A program made the translations under genes and the position numbers. Below are positions 60,766 to 64,000 of a stretch of DNA of 64,000 nt, piece after piece. Position 1 is the stretch's first letter, and each line of letters starts with the position of its first letter. The DNA is from Parasphingopyxis algicola (GTDB lineage Bacteria > Pseudomonadota > Alphaproteobacteria > Sphingomonadales > Sphingomonadaceae): the NCBI RefSeq assembly GCF_013378075.1, contig NZ_CP051131.1:3422501-3486500 (forward strand), written 5' to 3'. Under the pieces are notes generated by a model. That model was not told the DNA's origin, ran no database searches, and was given only the letters and a program-made list of their open reading frames with translations.

Positions 60766-62157
60766 ATGACCATAGCAAACCAAACCGATATCGACGCCTG
60801 CGTGTCAGGCGAGATCATGACCCCGGCCGATCCGGGGTATGACGAAGCGCGCGCGCTCTACAACGCCATGATCGACAAGCGGCCGCGCTGGATCGTGCGC
60901 TGCAGCAGCGCCGAAGAGATCGCTTCGGCGATCGCCTTTGCGCGCGACAACGATGTCCTGCTCGCGATCCGGGGCGGCGGCCATAACGGGCCGGGCCTTG
61001 GCAGCTGCGACGACGGGCTCGTCATCGACCTCTCGGCCATGAAGGCGATCGAGATCGATACCGAGGCGCGCACCGTGCGCGTCGAGCCCGGCTGCACCCA
61101 GGGCGAGGTCGACGCCGCGGCGAGCGAGTATGGCTTGGCCGTCCCGGCCGGGATCGTGTCGAGCACCGGCATCGCCGGGCTGACCCTTGGCGGCGGCCAT
61201 GGCTATCTGTCGCGCCAATATGGGCTGACGATCGACAATCTCGTCGAGGCCGAACTCGTGCTTGCCGATGGCCGCGCCGTCACCGCCAGCGAGCGCGAGA
61301 ATGCCGACCTGTTCTGGGCGATCCGCGGCGGCGGCGGCAATTTCGGGGTCGTCACGAGCTTCCTGTTCCAAGCCCATCCGGTGGCCGACATCTATGGCGG
61401 GCCGATCTTCTGGGACATTTCCCATACGGCCGAGATCATGGCCTGGTACCGCGATTTCCTGCCCAGGGCGCCGCGCGAGCTGTGCAGCTTTTTCGGGATC
61501 AAGACGGTGCCGGCGACGGCGCCGTTCCCCGAGGAAATCTGGGGCCGCCGGGTCTGCGCGCTGATCAACTGTTTCGACGGGAGCGAGGAAGAGGGTGTCG
61601 AGGCGATGCGCCCGATCCGCGAGGAACTGCCTGAAGCGCTCTGGGATCCGGTGCACATGATGCCGTTCACCGCGCTCCAGACGCTGTTCGATCCGCTGCT
61701 GCCCAAGGGCCTGCAATGGTATTGGAAGGGCGATTTCGTCGAGGAACTGACCGACGAGGCGATCGCCGCGCATGTCGCGTTCGGATCGAATACGCCGACG
61801 CCGCTGTCGCTGATGCACCTCTATCCGATCGACGGCGCGGTGCAGGATGTCGACGCCGAGGCCACCGCCTGGGGCGCCCGCAAGGCCGGGTGGTCGATGG
61901 TGATCGCGGGCATCGACCCCGACCCGGCAAAGGCCGGCGAACTGAAGAGCTGGGCGAGCGACTATTGGGCCGCGGTCCATGCGCAGAACCGGCATGGCGG
62001 CGCCTATGTCAACTTCATGATGGACGATGAAGGAGCGGACCGTGTGCGCGCCGCCTATGGGCCCAATTACGACCGGCTCGTCGCGGTGAAGCGCCAATAC
62101 GATCCCGCCAACCTGTTTCGCGTCAACCAGAATATCAATCCGGAGGAAAAGCAATGA
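60766..62157 (+). CDS. FAD-linked oxidase of the berberine-bridge-enzyme (BBE) type
   Basis: 463 residues. The FAD-binding PCMH domain has the histidyl-FAD region AIRGGGHNGPGLGSCDDG and GIAGLTLGGGHGYLSRQYG, and the C-terminal BBE motif is YDPANLFRVNQNI (NxN type). In this family His (and sometimes a Cys) binds FAD covalently. Oxidises alcohols, sugars or aromatic compounds; the substrate is not known. Start MTIANQ at 60766; the open frame runs upstream through the non-coding gap. Divergent from HxlR. The stop overlaps the next ATG. Confidence 0.92.
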   Translation: MTIANQTDIDACVSGEIMTPADPGYDEARALYNAMIDKRPRWIVRCSSAEEIASAIAFARDNDVLLAIRGGGHNGPGLGSCDDGLVIDLSAMKAIEIDTEARTVRVEPGCTQGEVDAAASEYGLAVPAGIVSSTGIAGLTLGGGHGYLSRQYGLTIDNLVEAELVLADGRAVTASERENADLFWAIRGGGGNFGVVTSFLFQAHPVADIYGGPIFWDISHTAEIMAWYRDFLPRAPRELCSFFGIKTVPATAPFPEEIWGRRVCALINCFDGSEEEGVEAMRPIREELPEALWDPVHMMPFTALQTLFDPLLPKGLQWYWKGDFVEELTDEAIAAHVAFGSNTPTPLSLMHLYPIDGAVQDVDAEATAWGARKAGWSMVIAGIDPDPAKAGELKSWASDYWAAVHAQNRHGGAYVNFMMDDEGADRVRAAYGPNYDRLVAVKRQYDPANLFRVNQNINPEEKQ

Positions 62158-62354
62158 ACACCATAGCAACACGCCGATATGCCGCGCGCGCGGCCGAAGC
62201 CGATAAACGCCATGCGGCAGTCGGGAGGGACAGAAGCACGATCTCGATCATCCTGTCGCTGGTGCTCTCGGTAAGCCTGAGCGGAACGCTTATCTACGAA
62301 GTGACCCGGGTTCCCGCCGATAGCGCCGAGACCCCCGTCGACCGGCTTGTCTGA
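62154..62354 (+). CDS. Small hypothetical membrane protein, 66 aa
   Basis: ATGA-coupled to the BBE gene. A basic N-terminus (MNTIATRRYAARAAEADKRH) is followed by one TM helix (about 30-48: ISIILSLVLSVSLSGTLIY) and a short tail. No family recognised. Translational coupling and a terminator right after it (62376) support a real gene and the end of the operon. Confidence 0.65.
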   Translation: MNTIATRRYAARAAEADKRHAAVGRDRSTISIILSLVLSVSLSGTLIYEVTRVPADSAETPVDRLV

Positions 62355-62375
62355 GCTCCATCAACCGCTCTCGCT

Positions 62376-62411
62376 CCCTTTCCTCTAATGAGGAAGGGGG
62401 GCTTTTTCTTT
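62376..62411 (+). terminator. Rho-independent terminator after the BBE operon
   Basis: Stem CCCTTTCCTC (62376-62385), loop TAAT, stem GAGGAAGGGG (62390-62399), then GGC and the T-rich run TTTTTCTTT (62403-62411). One G-T pair in an otherwise complete 10-bp stem. It overlaps the apparent upstream start (62388) of the next open frame, arguing against that start. Confidence 0.85.
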
Positions 62412-62534
62412 GCGGGTCACGAGGACCGGCGTGCTGCCATGGTGTCGGTGAAACAAATATCCGTTTCGGACCTACTCCTTGCGGACATTCCCAATGCTAA
62501 GTTAGATTTCGTCCCTAAAAAAGGGGAGGGCCAA

Positions 62535-63881
62535 ATGTCTGGAAAACCGGATTTCATTCAGAGAGGCGAAGTAGCGCGTCTTTTTCCGATACTATCCGAA
62601 CGAAGCAAGGAAGCACGGGCGCTGTCCCCTTTTCTTGCAACTCTCACGGTCGTTCGCGACTATGCAGCGGCAGTGCTTGGGAGCATTGGCGTTCGCATCG
62701 GACCACGGGCACAAATCAAATGCTATACCGAAGTCGAGTTTCGGCGCGATAGGCTGCAAGAAAACCTTGGTCGGCCAGATGGACTGATCGTGGTCGACAC
62801 CGGGCGCAGTCGCTGGACAGCGCTTGTCGAAGCCAAGGTGGGGACTAACGAGTTAGCGGCCGAGCAACTCGAACGCTATCTGACACTTGCGCGCGAAAAC
62901 GGAATAGATGCGGTAGTGACCGTTTCCAACCAGTTCTCCGCAATCCCGCATCACCACCCAGTTCCTGTATCGGGACAGAAAACGCGGACGGTAGATCTGT
63001 TTCATTTTTCTTGGATGCATCTTCTGACCGAAGCCGAGCTGCTACTGATGAATGCTGACGTCGAAGATGATGAGCAAGGGTTCCTGCTCAATGAGTTCAA
63101 GCGCTTCATTGCGCATGAAAGCACCGGGGTACGGGGTTTCGATCAGATGCCGAGCGGTTGGCGCAGGCTGGTTCAAACGGCAAAGGGTGACGGGCACCTT
63201 GACCGGAAAGCGGCGTCCGAAGTTGCCGAGGCTTGGCAACAGGAATGCCGGGATTTGGCCCTGATACTAAGCCGCCAGTTGGGAAGCAGCGTATCGCAGA
63301 ATCTGAGCCGCAAGCATATGGCGGACCCGCAATTGCGGTTGCGTGACGATCTGGCCGAACTGAAGGAACGATACGCACTCGGTGTTTCGCTGAACGTGCC
63401 CGATACGCCCTCAAGCCTCGATATCTCCGTCAATCTGTCGCGCAGCACCATTGTACTTTCCACTTGGCTACGTGCGCCGGGTGATCGAAAGACAAACAAG
63501 GCGCGGCTGAACTGGCTATTGCGTCAACTTTCCGACAAGACGCAGAACCATATTCATATTCGCGCCCATTGGCCGGGACGATCCCTGCCGACCGAAGCAA
63601 AGCTTTCCAAACTTCTGGAGGATCAGACTTGGTTGTTTGACGGCAAGGATGGGATGCAGGTCGTTTCTTTTGACATTTACCAATGCATCGATCTCGGTGG
63701 GCGATTTGCGCAGCCGCGCACGTTTGTCAGCGAACTCGAAAAAGCCGTGCCCCAATTCTACAAGATGGTAATCGAGAATTTGACAGAGTGGCAGCCGCAG
63801 CCGCCAAAGTTGAGCGACGACAGGGCAAATCCGGAGGCAGTTACGCCGGATCGGTTGACCGAAGGGGATGATGAAAGTTAG
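62535..63881 (+). CDS. PD-(D/E)xK-like nuclease-fold protein of unknown role, lower GC
   Basis: 448 residues. A motif of the PD-(D/E)xK type is visible: P81-D82 (GRPDGLIVV), then E99-A-K101 (ALVEAKVG), with a preceding acidic TEVEF (61-70). The C-terminal half has a second, beta-rich domain (LDISVNLSRSTIVLSTWL) without a recognised family. ATG 62535 has a strong GGGGAGGG 5 bp upstream and is preferred to 62388, which lies in a terminator. Codon and base use are less GC-rich than in the neighbours, suggesting horizontal gain. Restriction, anti-phage or repair roles are possible. Confidence 0.7.
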   Translation: MSGKPDFIQRGEVARLFPILSERSKEARALSPFLATLTVVRDYAAAVLGSIGVRIGPRAQIKCYTEVEFRRDRLQENLGRPDGLIVVDTGRSRWTALVEAKVGTNELAAEQLERYLTLARENGIDAVVTVSNQFSAIPHHHPVPVSGQKTRTVDLFHFSWMHLLTEAELLLMNADVEDDEQGFLLNEFKRFIAHESTGVRGFDQMPSGWRRLVQTAKGDGHLDRKAASEVAEAWQQECRDLALILSRQLGSSVSQNLSRKHMADPQLRLRDDLAELKERYALGVSLNVPDTPSSLDISVNLSRSTIVLSTWLRAPGDRKTNKARLNWLLRQLSDKTQNHIHIRAHWPGRSLPTEAKLSKLLEDQTWLFDGKDGMQVVSFDIYQCIDLGGRFAQPRTFVSELEKAVPQFYKMVIENLTEWQPQPPKLSDDRANPEAVTPDRLTEGDDES

Positions 63882-63945
63882 CTCAAGAATAGCTTTCCTC
63901 CATCGAACCCCGCTTTTCCTGTCCTACGCCCTGTCTTGCATGCTA

Positions 63946-64000
63946 CTATAACGCCAGCGGCCCGGCCGCCGGCTCTTTGACCCCGTCGATCCCCAGACCA
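63946..64000 (-). CDS. Possible 3' end of a minus-strand gene, cut by the window edge
   Basis: One minus-strand frame enters from the right edge and ends at TAG (63946-63948), giving the sensible sequence LGIDGVKEPAAGPLAL. Too short to identify. The other frames do not look better, but with only 17 codons this is tentative. Confidence 0.3.
   Translation of the reverse strand, partial: GLGIDGVKEPAAGPLAL

Noticed and set aside
62388-62534. N-terminal extension of the PD-(D/E)xK-like gene from ATG 62388
   Set aside because: The ATG lies inside a clear Rho-independent terminator and ATG 62535 has a much better ribosome-binding site.
1-64000. CRISPR array
   Set aside because: No regularly spaced direct repeats or cas genes were seen anywhere in the window.

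Overview
The window is GC-rich chromosomal DNA from an aerobic, probably alphaproteobacterial (Sphingomonadales-like) organism. This assignment is an inference. It rests on the complete ccoNOQP-ccoGHIS cassette with an FnrL/FixK-type regulator, anaerobic hemN, a DnaE2 polymerase, NodT-family outer-membrane lipoproteins, and the base composition and codon usage. No rRNA or CRISPR array is visible. Two tRNA genes, Tyr(GTA) and Gly(TCC), are present.

Layout. 1-1.3 kb: 3' end of dnaE2. 1.3-12.3 kb: a low-oxygen respiration block with a perfect FNR box, cbb3 oxidase ccoNOQP, maturation genes ccoGHIS, a small secreted Cys-containing protein, an Fe-S-type Crp/Fnr regulator, a convergent ompW, and hemN preceded by two further FNR boxes. 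12.3-17.5 kb: copper resistance (copB, multicopper oxidase copA, csoR, and a divergent copper P-type ATPase). 17.5-23.4 kb: an RpfF-like DSF synthase convergent with two membrane GGDEF-EAL proteins, one with a PAS domain. 23.5-28.1 kb: M3 peptidase, an atypical SDR, a haloalkane dehalogenase and a META-domain protein. 28.2-31.9 kb: branched-chain 2-oxoacid dehydrogenase E1alpha-E1beta-E2. 31.9-36.7 kb: an accessory-looking stretch with a 45-codon peptide gene, two cupin/HEAT-like proteins, a receiver-less winged-helix protein and a TIR-TM-LprI-TonB fusion. 36.7-45.8 kb: housekeeping genes (aminotransferase, AI-2E-type transporter, mobA, S-formylglutathione hydrolase, hydrolases, AlkA-like glycosylase, ferredoxin, lipoprotein, rlmB, tRNA-Tyr, tetR). 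45.9-50.4 kb: an ABC-type tripartite efflux operon whose outer-membrane gene carries an in-frame REP-like palindromic insertion. 50.4-51.5 kb: tRNA-Gly followed by a ~1 kb mini-island bounded by a 19-bp direct repeat. 51.9-57.7 kb: an RND efflux triad. 57.9-64 kb: a PAS-like protein, an ICMT-like methyltransferase, an HxlR regulator divergent from a BBE-type flavoprotein with a truncated AhpD/CMD remnant between them, and a lower-GC PD-(D/E)xK-like gene.

How the genes work together. The first 17 kb links oxygen and copper. FNR-type control should induce the high-affinity oxidase, its copper and heme insertion factors, and oxygen-independent heme synthesis. CsoR-controlled genes next door export and oxidise surplus copper. 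The rpfF/GGDEF-EAL locus suggests coupling of a diffusible fatty-acid signal to cyclic-di-GMP. The best candidate for an undescribed system is the 32.5-35 kb peptide-cupin-cupin-regulator cassette, whose architecture resembles a ribosomal-peptide modification cluster without a recognised class. Start codons were chosen from Shine-Dalgarno spacing, overlaps and signal peptides. All functional assignments are from reading the sequence only.
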